A stretch of DNA of 64,000 nucleotides, taken from assembly GCA_947623455.1 (NCBI GenBank), contig OX392530.1, positions 4,644,732-4,708,731 of the forward strand. Direction: 5' to 3'. The notes beneath the pieces were generated by a model that was given only the letters and a program-made list of their open reading frames with translations, ran no database searches and was not told where the DNA came from. The position numbers were made by a program, and so were the translations under genes. Positions 25,036-37,699 of this stretch are shown here, piece after piece (the first letter of the stretch is position 1; each line of letters starts with the position of its first letter). This DNA is from Mimachlamys varia. Its lineage: Eukaryota; Mollusca; Bivalvia; Pectinida; Pectinidae.

Positions 25036-28000
25036 GTGAGTATTACAGATATTGTGAGTCCTTATCTGTCTTAAAGGACCTCATGGTCATAAAAATACAG
25101 CAAAATATTGTTAAACTGGATTTCATCAATTAGAGCAATCAATGTAATTACATACAGTGAAACCTTGTTGTCTAAAACTCATTTACTGTAAATGTCCTTA
25201 TTTTGGCATGATCAAATTTTTGTGCATCACCAAATCTAAACAGAAAAGCAAAATGATTAATTGGCACAGTCACAATACTTGCTGTAGAAAAGCAATATAT
25301 ACAGAAACGGTTATTTGCGCAATCGTAAGCGGAATGCTTTCTGAGCACAAAAGTTGCTAAAATAAGATTACCGCTGAAATATGTATATTTACAGTAACTT
25401 TCACACTAAATATTTGAACGAAAATAGTTCCCGCCGAATTCAAGATAATGAGATCAGACTGTGTATGTAAATAAAGTTGGGTTATATGGCCAGAAACAAG
25501 CTGATACCTTTATCTAAACGTGACCTAATCACAGTCAAGTAATAATAAGATGGTTATATTATCAGTTGGAGACTGTTATATTACAGGTAAGGTTTATAGT
25601 CGGAGCACACTGTGAAATAAGTACATGTGTACCCAATATCTCATACTAATCAACAAATTATATTGTTTTATACATTCCAGAGTAAACAACGAGGACGTGA
25701 GGTTGATGTTGTGGGATACTGCTGGACAGGAGGAGTTTGATGCTATAACCAAGGCTTATTACAGAGGTAAGGCTTATTACAGAGGTAAGGCTTATTGTGG
25801 AGGTAAGGCTTATTACAGAGGTAAGGCTTATTACAGAGGTAAGGCTTATTACAGAGGTAAAGCTTATTACAGAAGTAAGGCTTATTATAGAGGTAATGCT
25901 TATTGTGGAGGTAAGGCTTATTACAGAGGTAATGCTTATTACAGAGGTAAGGCTTATTACAGAGGTAAGGCTTATTGTGAAGGTAAGACTTATTACAGAA
26001 GTAAGGCTTATTACAAAGGTAAGGCTTATTATATAGGTAAGGCTTATTATAGAGGTAAGGCTTATTACAGAGGTAAGACTTATTACAGAGGTAAGGCTTA
26101 TTATAGAGGTAAGGCTTATTACAGAGGTAAGGCTTATTGTGGAGGCTTATTACAGAGATGAGACTTATTACAGAGGTAAAGCTTATTGTGGAGGCTTATT
26201 ACAGAGATGAGACTTTTTACAGAGGTAAGACTTATTACAGAGTTAATGCTTATTACAGAGGTAAGACTTATTGTGGAGGCTTATTACAGAGATGAGACTT
26301 ATTACAGAGGTAAAGCTTATTGTGGAGGCTTATTACAGAGGTGAGACTTATTACAGAGGTAAGGCTTATTATGGAGGCTTATTACAGAGATGAAACTTTT
26401 TACAGAGGTAAGGCTTATTACAGAGGTAATGCTTATTACAGAGGTAAGACTTATTACAGATGTAAGGCTTATTACAGAGGTAAGGCTTATTACAGAGGTA
26501 AGGCTTATTACAGAGGTGAGACTTATTACAGAGGTATTACAGAGGTAAAGCTTATTATAGAGGTAAGGCTTATTATAGAGGTAAGGCTTATTACAGAGGT
26601 AAGACTTATTACAGAGGTAAGGCTTATTATAGAGGTAAGGCTTATTACAGAGGTAAGGCTTATTGTGGAGGCTTATTACAGAGATGAGACTTATTACAGA
26701 GGTAAAGCTTATTGTGGAGGCTTATTACAGAGATGAGACTTTTTACAGAGGTAAGACTTATTACAGAGTTAATGCTTATTACAGAGGTAAGACTTATTGT
26801 GGAGGCTTATTACAGAGATGAGACTTTTTACAGAGGTAAGGCTTATTACAGAGGTAATGCTTATTACAGAGGTAAGACTTATTACAGAGGTAAGGCTTAT
26901 TACAGAGGTAAGGCTTATTACAGAGGTGAGACTTATTACAGAGGTATTACAGAGGTAAAGCTTATTGTGGAGGAAGGGTTATTACAGAGGTGATACTTAT
27001 TACAGAGGTAAGACTTATTGTGGAGGCTTATTACAGAGGTAAGGCTTATTACAGAGGTAAGGCTTATTACAGAGGTAAGACTTATTACAGAGGTAAGACT
27101 AATTACAGAGGTAAGGCTTATTACAGAGGTGAGACTTATTACAGAGGTATTACAGAGGTAATGCTTATTACAGAGGTAAGACTTATTACAGATGTAAGGC
27201 TTATTACAGAGGTGAGACTTATTACAGAGGTAAGAATTATTGTGGAGGCTTATTACAGAGGCAAGGCTTATTACAGAGGTGAGACTTATTACAGAGGTAA
27301 GGCTTATTGTGGAGGTAAGACTTATTACAGAAGTAAGACTTATTGTGGAGGCTTATTACAGAGGTAAGGCTTATTACAGAGGTAATGCTTATTACAGAGG
27401 TAAGACTTATTACAGATGTAAGGCTTATTACAGAGGTAAGGCTTATTACAGAGGTAAGGCTTATTACAGAGGTAAGACTTATTACAGAGGTATTACAGAG
27501 GTAAGACTTATTACAGAGGTAAGACTTATTACTGAGGTAAGACTTATTACAGAGGTGAGACTTATTACAGAGGTGAGACGTATTACAGAGGTAAGACTTA
27601 TTACAGAGGTGAGACTTATTACAGAGGTGAGACTTATTACAGAGGTATTACAGAGGTGAGACTTATTACAGAGGTATTACAGAGGTAAGACTTATTACAG
27701 AGGTAAGGCTTAATATAGAGGTAAGACTTATTACAGAGGTGAGACTTATTACACAGGTAAGACTTATTAGAGAGGTAAGACTTATTACAGAGGTGAGACT
27801 TATTACAGAGGTATTACAGAGGTAAGACTTATTACAGAGGTAAGACTTATTACAGAGGTAAGACTTATTACAGAGGTGAGACTTATTACAGAGGTGAGAC
27901 GTATTACAGAGGTAAGACTTATTACAGAGGTGAGACTTATTACAGAGGTGAGACTTATTACAGAGGTATTACAGAGGTGAGACTTATTACAGAGGTGAGA

Positions 28001-31000
28001 CTTATTACAGAGGTATTACAGAGGTAAGACTTATTACAGAGGTAAGGCTTAATATAGAGGTAAGACTTATTACAGAGGTGAGACTTATTACAGAGGTGAG
28101 ACTTATTACAGAGGTATTACAGAGGTGAGACTTATTACAGAGGTATTACAGAGGTAAGACTTATTACAGAGGTAAGACTTATTACAGAGGTAAGACTTAT
28201 TACAGAGGTAAGGCTTAATATAGAGGTAAGGCTTATTGTGGAAATAAGGCTTATTACAGAGGTAAAGCTTATTGTGGAGGCTTATTACAGAGATGAGACT
28301 TATTACAGAGGTTATGCTTATTACAGAGGTAAGACTTATTGTAGAGGTATATAAAAGCCAAAATTTGGTTGCATTGATATGCTATTTCCAAAGCTTATAT
28401 AGATATATATAATACATGTAGGCACATTGAGACATTACTGTTGGTTGTATTATAATAACACATTATTTGAGAGGCTAGACATGGTAGTTATGATGCAAAA
28501 CTGAAAATGAAATCAAATTCTGTGACATTAATTTCAGGAATATGTAACAGGAAAGAGAATTATAGTGTGCCTTCACTAGTGGGGATCTTCAGGTTCCTTG
28601 TCAGACACTTGATCTGGCACTGAAATATAAAGGGACATTCTCTCTAGCTTGATGATAGGAGGCTACCTATACCCTATGTACAATTAAAATCTGCCACACA
28701 CTTAGTCCATCAGTTAAGTTTAAGAGTCTGTTTCCAATATGCTAACAAAATCTGTAGTGTTTTTGCATGCAATCACATTTAGGTCTTTGAAAAAAAATTC
28801 TTTGTCGGATTATAACATGGTATTGATAAGTTCCACCATATATATCTCACTAAAAAGCTGAGGACAGCCTTTGTGTCATCATGTGAATGTAAACTTACTG
28901 TAGAGGTAAAACTGAGATTCTTGGCAGCCATTCTATAGCCCGGACGTGTAGCTACAGAGGACAGTCATCATATACATCATTGCCCTCTGGTTATACATAT
29001 CTGAATTATTTTGTTTATATCTTAGATACTATTCATGTCCCCCAGATATGAAGTTTAGTTTGTTCATTAAGATATGAACCTACACTGTAAGATGTATTCA
29101 TTGCCCCCAGTAAAACGCCTAATTAAGATAGATATGAACCTAAAATGTGTTCATTGCCCCCAGTAAAAGGCTTGTGTGGATATTAAGATAAGATCATTCA
29201 CAATGATTAGATAGACCAAAAATGTACTGGGTACATACTTAAATCCTAAAGATGTTTTGTTATGGTCCATTAAGTTATGGCGTAGTCAGTCAGTCAGTGT
29301 TTTATGTATAGAAATTGAGAAAGATGATAAGTATATGGTTAGACATGCTTAGTACAAATATTCAAATTATATGGGTTCATTGCCAAGTAAATCAGATACC
29401 CAAGCAGACATCTCCAACTTACTTCTATGTAATTATATGACAGTCTGAGGTCACACACATGATACGTATACTATACTATACTACATGTACATGTACAGAG
29501 ACTGTCATACATGCAACATTAAATTAGCTCAATGTTTAAAATGGAAACAACTAAGAATATCATTAGAATAATGCTCTTTTACATCTGTTGAAAAGTCTAT
29601 TGTATTCATTGTAGTGCAAAATGTTTGGTCAGAACTAATTTTAAAATATTTTTTTTAAAAGGCAAAGGGAAGTTTTAACCACTGACTAAACTTTCCACTT
29701 CTTCCACTTCAGCCCTTGATGTAGACAACCAAAGTTGTGGATGGCCTATAGCTATACGTAAAACACAAACAAACAAACAAAATTTTCATCAAAGACTGTA
29801 CACACCATATAAACAAACAGTGTATTGTGATTTTCCACCTGTACACTGTAATCCCAGTAATGCGTCAACAGCTGTAGGCAACATCCAAGTGTTTGACTCA
29901 TTCACCCCTGAAATTTCATAATGAACTATTCCAACCTTTGAATTGGAAGAGTTCAAATGTGTCATCAGGGGTGAACGAGTTAAAATCTGGTGACAGGATC
30001 AGTAGGAGCTATAAGGGTGCTGCAGGGTAATGATTGAAGGAATTGTACATGGTTCGTTAATTTCGCTATCAAATTTGACCTTTTATTGCCTTGAATACCG
30101 CTACAATTAAAATACAGAAAAACTTGCCGTGGTCTGTATGTAAAGTAACGCACATTTATTTAAACCACAATTACCAATCATTCACACGAAATCTGTCAAT
30201 TACAAAAGCATTAAACCACTGATAGTTTTCAGCTACCCAGATTGATTTATTTAAATGTAGAGTGTTTTAACACCCTCGTATTAAAGAAACGGGTGCCTTT
30301 AATAGTAAACACTTGATCTGTCTGTCCATCCATCCACAAATTAAAATCCTGGCTGATAAGTGCCATGTGTATTTATTGACTGGTCTAAAACATAAAATTT
30401 GGTCAAAATGTTCAGTTTCAAAAATATCTCCTGAGGTCAAAGTAAAATAGCTTGGACAAAGGTCAAGGTCATGGTTAAAAAGTTATGGCATTATGAAGCA
30501 AAAGTGGTTTACATTTAACAATGATTCAACTGACCTAAAAGGCTAAAAATAAACTTTGTAGCAAAATTGGTTAGAATTAAACAACTGACCAAAGATCAAG
30601 TTCACAAGGTTTGACATTTTGTCCAATGTCAAGGACAAAGTGACCAGTCATTAGTAACCTGAGTTCTTGCCAAATTACATGTATGTATTTTAATGTATCC
30701 TAATTAAGAAAGCACTTTTGGTGAAAACATCAGTTTGGGACCATTGATCTTTGTGATTGTTTTTGAAGTCCAATGTATTAAAATCTTTTTAGAGGTTCTT
30801 GGGAATAGATTGAAGTCAATGTAGGTAATGATAATTTGCTTTTAAAATCCACTTTTGAGGTGTAACAAGTGTGGGGTTATCATATAATTACCAGGTAGGT
30901 GATGCACATGCAGGCCCAGGGGACCCCTTGTTTGGTTTAGGTACATGTATATAATATTATACTGTTAGGCAATAACATAAACATCAGGTTTACAGTAGGA

Positions 31001-34000
31001 TGGTGAAGTATAAAAGCCTATTTTACCTGGGGAGTGTATTCAAAGGGCGTCAGTTACTTCTGATGAAAAATCAATACCTAATCTATATAATTGGCAATTT
31101 TTTATACCGTATCTAACCCGATAAACACATCCATGACTTGTTGTTGTGGGCTCAAATTTGATACCATTTATATGACTTTTTAAACACATCTGTACGATAA
31201 CAAACTGGTGTAAAGTTAAATTCATGTAAAGTAATAGAAAAGGTACCATTTTCATAAATTATGGAATTATTTACTGAAGGTGTTTTTAAAAAAAATAAGA
31301 TTTTTCAAAAAACATAAAATCAAAAACAAAAATTGTATACATAAGCTACAAATTTCAAGAGCAAATTTCAAACCCAGTTACCTTTCAATTTTTTGTACAT
31401 GGACAGTGTGCCTATAAAGTCAAATACGGTAATATGGATAAATATTGTGTTCAGCTCTATAAGTCATTATTGATGTTGTGTATGAGTAATTGACACACAA
31501 ACATCGTTCTGTGAAGGCAGGACACCCCGAGTGATGTAATAAATAACAATTATGCACAATTAACTCGGTTTTCCACATTGTATATATATTTATAGCCATT
31601 TCGTAGCCATGGGGTCAAATAAGTGTATTCAGCTAAACTTTATATTATCACCATGGTAACGGTTCAGGAAATTCGGAAGATGGGGAAAGGAGGGGAGGGA
31701 TGGAATTCTGGTGAAAGAGGATGCTTTGGGACACTACACACTGAACATGTTCTAACAGCCAGTATATGATTATAATATCATAAAACTATTATTTTAGTTC
31801 TATTGGAAATACTGTACTGTCTAGATCTCCTGGTAATATATATACATGTATAATAGTTTTTAAAAACTTTGATCTGTTGTGGTTCCTTTTTAGCTGAGGA
31901 TTAATGTTACTCAGTCTACACTCAGTAGTTCATAATTCTGTTTAATTTCCTGTCAGACCTGGCAATGTGGTTTAATTTGGTAAAGGTTCCTGGCTGGTCA
32001 AAAGCCATGCAGGACTGTTAATGCCATATTGTTTAGAAGTTTGGTCAGCAGACTATAATATACCATACACTTGTACAAGGTTATGGTAAGTCCAGCTCCA
32101 CATGTGGCCTAAATATAGCTAATATCTCTCAATTATGTGCTAATGAGTTTATAGCTTTTGCCCCAGCAGGTGACTTTTATAACCTATACACACTTGTAAG
32201 GGCCCTTTGGTTGTCTGACTTCCCTGGTAATTCGTTCACCCCTGAAATTTGATAATGAACTGTTCCAACCTTTGAATTAGTAGGGTTCAAATGTGTCTTC
32301 AGGGGTATATGAAGTAATACCAGAGCTACAGGATAATCTACTAGACAGACCCTGCACAACACCACAGATTATCGCCAGGTGCTTGGCCTCAGTATAATCC
32401 TGTATAGTTACATTGATGTTCTCAGCACTAAATAATATACATACAATATTTATACTCTTCCATTGTTTTCATTATGTCCCATAATCCTGTTACTAAAGCC
32501 CTCACATTCTCAACTATAAACATTATCTGACACTGATATTGATTTCTGTATGTAGCCCTGGTAATATAAATACTTGAGCTGCAACATACCGCTTGGCTAG
32601 AGATATTCTCTTTAGCTTGATCCGTTAAGCGTAGGACATATAGCCAGAGGTTCCGAGTTCGACTCCTAGTAGAGGCATTGAAATAGATAATGACCTCTGT
32701 TACATATATGTACAGTATTGCATTCTTGAAATGCAACAAATCCCTAGCTGACAAATTTCATGTTTCAATTATGTATTTTAAAGATTGTTCATTTCACATT
32801 AATATGAAGACATTTTGGGAAGAATTACAATTTTTACATGTTCTGTTGTCTGTGTATATTTTCAGGAGCCCAGGCGTGTGTGCTGGCATTCTCCACTGTT
32901 GACCGCGATTCCTTTGAAGCTGTGGAATCATGGAAGAAAAAGGTCAATACATGTTAGAAATCACATTAAATATTTTCTTTGCTGAGGTAATGTTAATTTA
33001 AAAACAAATTATATGTTTTTCAGTAAAGGTCTATCATGCTTTGATAATAGCCAGGTGAGCAACACAGGCCCTTTGGGACTCTTGTTTTTTCATACTGTTC
33101 TGTAAACAGGGACTTCCCCGAACACCAACTCTGCTTATAAAAAAACATGTTTACTTAGGTGGTCAGTTGTGATGAACTAAACTAAACTGTAAACTACATA
33201 TATGTGTGGTTTTACCTTTGATTTTACCTGTAATTTACCTGTAATTTACCTTACAGGTAGAAGACGAGGTGGGGGAGATTGGAATGGTCATTATCCAGAA
33301 TAAGATTGACCTCATCGATGACGCAGTGGTTAACGAGTAAGTGACAAATTATCTGCATTCTGCTATTTGTACCTCATGAATATAAGCCGAATCACATGAC
33401 ACAAAGAAGCTGTGAGCTTGTGATATAATGCATCATTTGTCTTCTGTCTCCTAGTCACATTTTGTAGTCCCACCCTATGATGTTGTAATATTTTATATTA
33501 TGTGAACATACGCAAATTAAACAAATGTTAAGAAAAGTTTCTGTGCAACTTCATTTGTCCATGGAACCTGTAAAACACATTACAGGTATATATAAAAGCC
33601 ATGCTGTTGACCTACTAGGGTGAGATTTAGGGTTGGGCCCATGATAGTGCAATATTACTTTCAATATTTTTTTTTCCATTTTTATCAAATTTATTTGATC
33701 CATATTCCATTCCTGAAAAGAAAAGCCTGTCAGTGTTAAAACATTTATCTTCCATTAAACTTTGTTATTTTGTATGAAAAGTCGAACCTCGTTATTTCGA
33801 CATCCGGAAAAACATTGAATTATCTGAGGATTTATGTTGAATTTAAAATGTTTGTAATGAAGTATTGCCGAAACTGAAACAAGATTTCAAATTAATTGAG
33901 ATCTTCGAGTTGTACAACTTTGAGATAAGGAGGTCTTAATTACCATATGTTTCATTAAACTGCAAAACATTGTCAAAGGAATTTGAACTCACAAAATGTT

Positions 34001-35907
34001 GAATATTTCCAAATGTAATCATACCCAATTAGAAAGCCATTTGAGATTTTATAATGACTATGTTACAGTGAAGAGGCAGAGGATCTGGCAAAGCGTCTAT
34101 GTCTACGCTTCTACAGGACGTCCGTCAAGGAGAATCTGAACGTGGACGAGGGTGAGTGACTCATGTCACACATTATTGAAGGGACTCAAATGTGGACAGG
34201 AATTACACACATGTAACATAATATATCCTCAGGAGTTAGAAAGGTGGGAATGGGAGGTCAGGCTCAAAGCTTAACAAGGGTGGGAATTGGAGGTCACTCT
34301 CAATACTTAACAAGGATGGGAATTGGAGGTATGCAGGCTCAAAGTTTAACAAGGGTGGGAATTGGAGGTTGGACTCAAAGCTTAACAAGGTTGGGAATCA
34401 GAAGTCAGGCTCAAAGCTTAACAAGGGTGGGAATCGGAGGTCAGGCTCAAAGCTTAACAAGGGTGGGAATCAGAGGTTAGGCTCAAAGCTAAACAAGGGT
34501 GGGGATTGGAGGTCAGGCTCAAAGCTTTACAAGGGTGGGAATTGGAAGTCAAGCTCAAAGCTTTACAAGGGTGGGAATCGGAGGTCGGGATCAAAGCTTT
34601 ACAAGGAAGGGAATCGGATGTCAGGCTCACAGCTTAACAAGGAGGAAGGAGCCTGTGGCTAGGAAAAACAGCATTTGTTATTTTAATTGGTTGACGGTAG
34701 TAATATAGGATGTACCACGGTAATCATTTTGTTTTTGGTATGAGATATGCAAATAGGTGGCACTCCTGGAACATAAATTTACACAATATGCAAATGATCT
34801 GGGATGTTACATGCATACATCACTTGTGACACACCACATGCACAAGAGTTGGATTGTGTGTGTATTTATCTTTCTGGGAAGAGGGGGGGGGGCAAAGGCT
34901 CATAGCGATTTAGACACATGTGTAACACAAAAAAATGGGGGTAGATGGTACAAAAATGTGAACGAGGGCAAGACATGTGGGTACAGTAGTGTTACACTAG
35001 TTTGGGTGAAGTTAACTTGTTACTGTAGAACAGATCACCCCAAATTTCTAAGGTTGTCCCTTTAACCTTCGAACATGAGTTTGAATCAATATGCATTGTC
35101 ATTGAAAAAAGGATATATATATGTTGATAGAAGTCCTACATTGGAAAATATGGCTCTGGGCAAATTAATATAAATAAGCCAAAAGACAGGGATATTCCTG
35201 TTAATTGGTATATAGTCATACTAAGTGTTAATGTTAATTAGTTACAACAGTGTGACCTCATAATTACTTGCTCTATCAGCCCTATATATATATATCTCTG
35301 TTATTAATACAAGTTTTATGATTTCAGTTTTTCGGTACCTTTCTGAGAAGTACCTAGACCAAATCAATTGTGAAGTGGAGGAGCCAGAAACTAAGATTGC
35401 CATCGGCCAAGGTATTATCCTACTTACAAAGTTATAAAATATTAATATTATTTTATTTTACCCTAAAATACCATTATTATTTTACCCTAAAATATCAATA
35501 TTGTTTTACCATAAAATATAAATGTTATTTTACCATAAAATATCAATATTATTTTACCATAAAATATCAGTATTATTTTACCATAAAATCTCATTTAATT
35601 TGTACAGTTTTTGAAATAAGAATTGTTAAGAAAACTCCATAGTCCATATATACAATGTATTTCTGTGCTCATACTGTTGCCTTGTTTACTTGTTACAGGA
35701 CTAATGGAGGCTGGTGGTACAGCTAATCATTCTAAAGATAAAGACAGTTCAAAAAGTAAGAACAAAAAAATCGGAAATGGTAAAACGTCACACAAACATC
35801 GGTTCAAAATGCGAAACGGTGAGGATTCCACGATAAAACTGGAACCTAGCAAACGGAGGACACGGGGCAAAAAAGCAATAGTGACTGCAAAGTGTGTTAT
35901 CTTATAG
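24881..35907 (+). CDS. RAB23: RAB23 small GTPase (complete, seven coding exons)
   Basis: Coding exons: 24881-25035, 25681-25766, 32866-32942, 33257-33336, 34069-34151, 35328-35411 and 35699-35907; all phases join, giving 257 residues (human RAB23 is 237). Motifs: P-loop GNGAVGKS (16-23), switch I Thr41 in KKTIGVDF, G3 DTAGQEEF (64-71) with catalytic Gln68, AYYRGAQACV after switch II, NKID (121-124), TSVKE (150-154). The C-terminal tail is basic and ends CVIL, a CaaX-type prenylation signal. RAB23 is a membrane-anchored GTPase acting in ciliary trafficking and negative control of Hedgehog signalling. MREEDMETAIK matches the family start, so ATG 24881 is secure. Odd: exon 2 ends inside an 18-bp array that fills 2.6 kb of the following intron. 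Confidence 0.96.
25681..25766 (+). CDS. RAB23: RAB23 coding exon 2 (switch II), seed of the 18-bp array
   Basis: 86 bases after an ATTCCAG acceptor, encoding VNNEDVRLMLWDTAGQEEF and DAITKAYYR plus one base of Gly81. Donor GTAAGG follows 25766. The final codons AAG GCT TAT TAC AGA G plus GT are the first unit of the tandem array, so many identical in-frame donors lie downstream. Confidence 0.95.
25751..28350. repeat. 18-bp minisatellite seeded from the RAB23 exon 2/intron boundary
   Basis: About 140 units of AAGGCTTATTACAGAGGT, with GACTTATTACAG and TTGTGGAGG variants and frequent 12-bp insertions (ATTACAGAGGT type). The first unit is coding exon plus donor. Units are in frame (K-A-Y-Y-R-G) up to a stop at about 26159. 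Each unit holds TTATTACAG followed within two bases by AG/GTAAG, i.e. an acceptor-like and a donor-like site back to back. Confidence 0.97.
29896..29980. repeat. ~85-bp palindromic dispersed repeat, copy 1
   Basis: Ends ACTCATTCACCCCTGA and TCAGGGGTGAACGAGT are inverted repeats; the interior contains CCAACCTTTGAATTGGAAGA. Two further copies are at 32231 and 45361. Confidence 0.75.
32231..32313. repeat. ~85-bp palindromic dispersed repeat, copy 2
   Basis: TTCGTTCACCCCTGAAATTT ... CCAACCTTTGAATTAGTAG ... TCTTCAGGGGTATATGAAG. Same family as 29896, right end more diverged. Confidence 0.7.
32590..32685 (+). repeat. Possible tRNA-derived SINE head
   Basis: TTTAGCTTGATCCGTTAAGC resembles an A box and GAGTTCGACTCCTAG a B box about 35 bases later, as in a tRNA-like SINE head. 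The stems do not fold as a clean cloverleaf, so a functional tRNA is not claimed. Confidence 0.35.
32866..32942 (+). CDS. RAB23: RAB23 coding exon 3
   Basis: 77 bases after TATTTTCAG, encoding GAQACVLAFSTVDRDSFEAV and ESWKKK. The donor (GTCAATAC) is weak, but phase and family alignment support it. Confidence 0.95.
33047..33090. repeat. Dispersed repeat tail
   Basis: GCCAGGTGAGCAACACAGGC followed by CCTTTGGGACTCTTG. Similar tails occur at about 30890-30935 and 42930-42960. From memory, tails of this type are common in bivalve genomes; family not established here. Confidence 0.4.
33257..33336 (+). CDS. RAB23: RAB23 coding exon 4
   Basis: 80 bases after CCTTACAG, encoding VEDEVGEIGMVIIQNKIDLI and DDAVVN. 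Contains the guanine-specificity motif NKID. Donor GTAAGT. Confidence 0.96.
34069..34151 (+). CDS. RAB23: RAB23 coding exon 5
   Basis: 83 bases after TGTTACAG, encoding EEAEDLAKRLCLRFYRTSVK and ENLNVDE. Contains the G5 motif TSVKE. Donor GTGAGT. Confidence 0.96.
34228..34650. repeat. 36-bp minisatellite in RAB23 intron 5
   Basis: About eleven units of AACAAGGGTGGGAATTGGAG plus GTCAGGCTCAAAGCTT. Period is a multiple of three, so open frames run through it, but it is intronic. Confidence 0.93.
35328..35411 (+). CDS. RAB23: RAB23 coding exon 6
   Basis: 84 bases after ATTTCAG, encoding VFRYLSEKYLDQINCEVEEP and ETKIAIGQ. Donor GTATTA. The VF-YL-EKYL segment matches the end of the family's G domain. 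Confidence 0.95.
35430..35595. repeat. ~25-bp AT-rich tandem repeat in RAB23 intron 6
   Basis: About six units of TTTTACCATAAAATATCAAT with ATTA spacers, immediately after the exon 6 donor. Confidence 0.88.
35699..35907 (+). CDS. RAB23: RAB23 last coding exon (basic tail, CVIL)
   Basis: 209 bases after TTGTTACAG. Encodes a Ser/Lys/Arg-rich hypervariable tail ending KCVIL and TAG at 35905-35907. The Cys of CVIL is the predicted prenylation site; a terminal Leu generally favours geranylgeranylation. Human RAB23 ends CSIP. Confidence 0.93.
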
Positions 35908-36307
35908 AATCCCAGTGAGTGTGGTACAGCCTCATCATCTTTAGACCGACGAGGCAGCATCAGTGTTTCACCTGGCAATGGAGTCTTACCTGATCATGTG
36001 ACTGATTTCTGGAGCCAATCGGAGGACAGGTTGCTACACAGCAACTTTCTGAAGTGTTCAGACGATGTATTTATTTTGTGAATCAATATCTCTGCTCATT
36101 TTTCTGTCATAAAGTATTTTTTTGGTGTAAAACATGTTACTTTTGATACAAAAATGGATACCAATAATGATGTGTTTTACATTTCTGATCATAGATAAGT
36201 TACGATAAATCTTTGTTTCTGTTTTCATAGTTGTCAGTTCAATAACTCATATGCAAGGTTTTTTAATTCACGAACAAAAGACTGTTTTAGATTTGAATTT
36301 GATCTAC

Positions 36308-36313
36308 AATAAA
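36308..36313 (+). terminator. Candidate RAB23 polyadenylation signal
   Basis: AATAAA about 400 bases after the stop codon. Another AATAAA-like site lies near 36755. Which is used cannot be decided here. Confidence 0.4.
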
Positions 36314-37699
36314 TGAAGTGGCTTGCTATTTTTTATCTTCCTTCTTGCCAACTCTTCAATTTTTTTTTTTTTTTAAATTGACCAGTAAGTTTTCTGATTT
36401 ACTATATTCTAGTATTTAATTTCATATGAATTAACAACGGAAAAGATGTCATTATAAATGATTTACTTTTTACCAGAGGTTGTTTAGTTCTATATTCAAA
36501 ATCAAACTGAAGCATGTGGTATCTCATCTCTCCTGAAATAGAGGACTAAATTAAAAGTTTTTTATTTAAAGAACAATATTTCATTCGGAGCATAACAAAT
36601 TGAAACAAAACTAAAAAAAAATTTGGTAAAGGTGAATTGTTATCAGTAGAGTTTTGAAACTGAATGAAGTATTCCAGAACTACTGCAAAATATAAAAATG
36701 TAAATGTAAAAATAAATTTAAAAAAGACATCCTTCTTGAAAAAATTGTCAAATGAATAAAGTCCAATCAGCAGAAATATTCTTTGTCATCAGGCGAGTAA
36801 AAATTGCAATCTAGCAAAATCAAAATTCAAACCCTAAATCACTGGATACGAAATATTCCTTCAACCAAAATGAACTAGTTTTATGAATTTTTACGAACTT
36901 AATAAAATACCTTAATTTAAACAATCTCCATAGGAAAGCATTATGGAAGTGAAGGGAGATTTTCCCCTTAACTTCAGTAATGCTTTCTTATGGAGAATTT
37001 TATTTTAAGGAATTTTCTAAATTAAGGACATGAAATAGGACCAATTTGAATCCAACTACTTGTAGAGACAATGGAGGGGAGGTAATTAGTATTTATGTAT
37101 CGAAAACTACAGTACTATTTATCCCCTGCATTTGGACAAGAATCTTTCAACATTTTAATTTTTTAATTTACGTACAACAGTGTATCAGGGATAAATAACA
37201 TGAAATGTATTCCATTATCCAAATATTGTAGATTTACTTTTAAGACTTGCTGGAAAATGTTAACCTATATGTACAAAGTGCTTGCCGTAAGGGTTATCGT
37301 TTATTATCAACCCTTGTCATCAATGACTAAACTGTACACTTTGTTACCTACTTATCATGAATCCAACTTTTATATTACAGTATAGTATACATAGTACTTC
37401 TAAAACTTAGTATGAGGAAAATGAAGGGAGCTTTCTTAGCTTTTCTTGACTCATTTCTCACGATTGAGTGTTCATTTTTATTTGCACTCTCCACAGTCGT
37501 GAAAATATTTGATAACAAAGTAATGATCATGATGATATTTTTTTCAAATACATGTTGCTTAAATTTTTAAAAATCTAAACAGTCTGCTTTAAATTAATTC
37601 TTGAGAATTAAATAAGTCTTTAGAGTGTGACTCACATGTGTGAATAAAAAAAACGAATTTGGATTACTTGCCAGAAAATATTAATGACTTATCCTTTAA

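Larger units (their letters stand above)
28351..32865 (+). other. Remainder of RAB23 intron after the 18-bp array
   Basis: AT-rich, without supportable exons. Contains two copies of an ~85-bp palindromic repeat (29896-29980, 32231-32313), a diverged dispersed repeat at about 30290-30935 and a possible SINE relic near 32600-32680. Confidence 0.6.

Noticed and set aside
25797..27659. Several 80-178 codon open frames rich in KAYYRG or LITEVR
   Set aside because: Different frames of the 18-bp array; only the first codons belong to RAB23.
32590..32685. Functional tRNA gene
   Set aside because: B-box-like sequence is present, but acceptor and anticodon stems do not pair convincingly; listed only as a possible SINE head.
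34244..34708. Gly/Ser/Lys-rich ORFs
   Set aside because: Translations of an intronic 36-bp repeat in RAB23.
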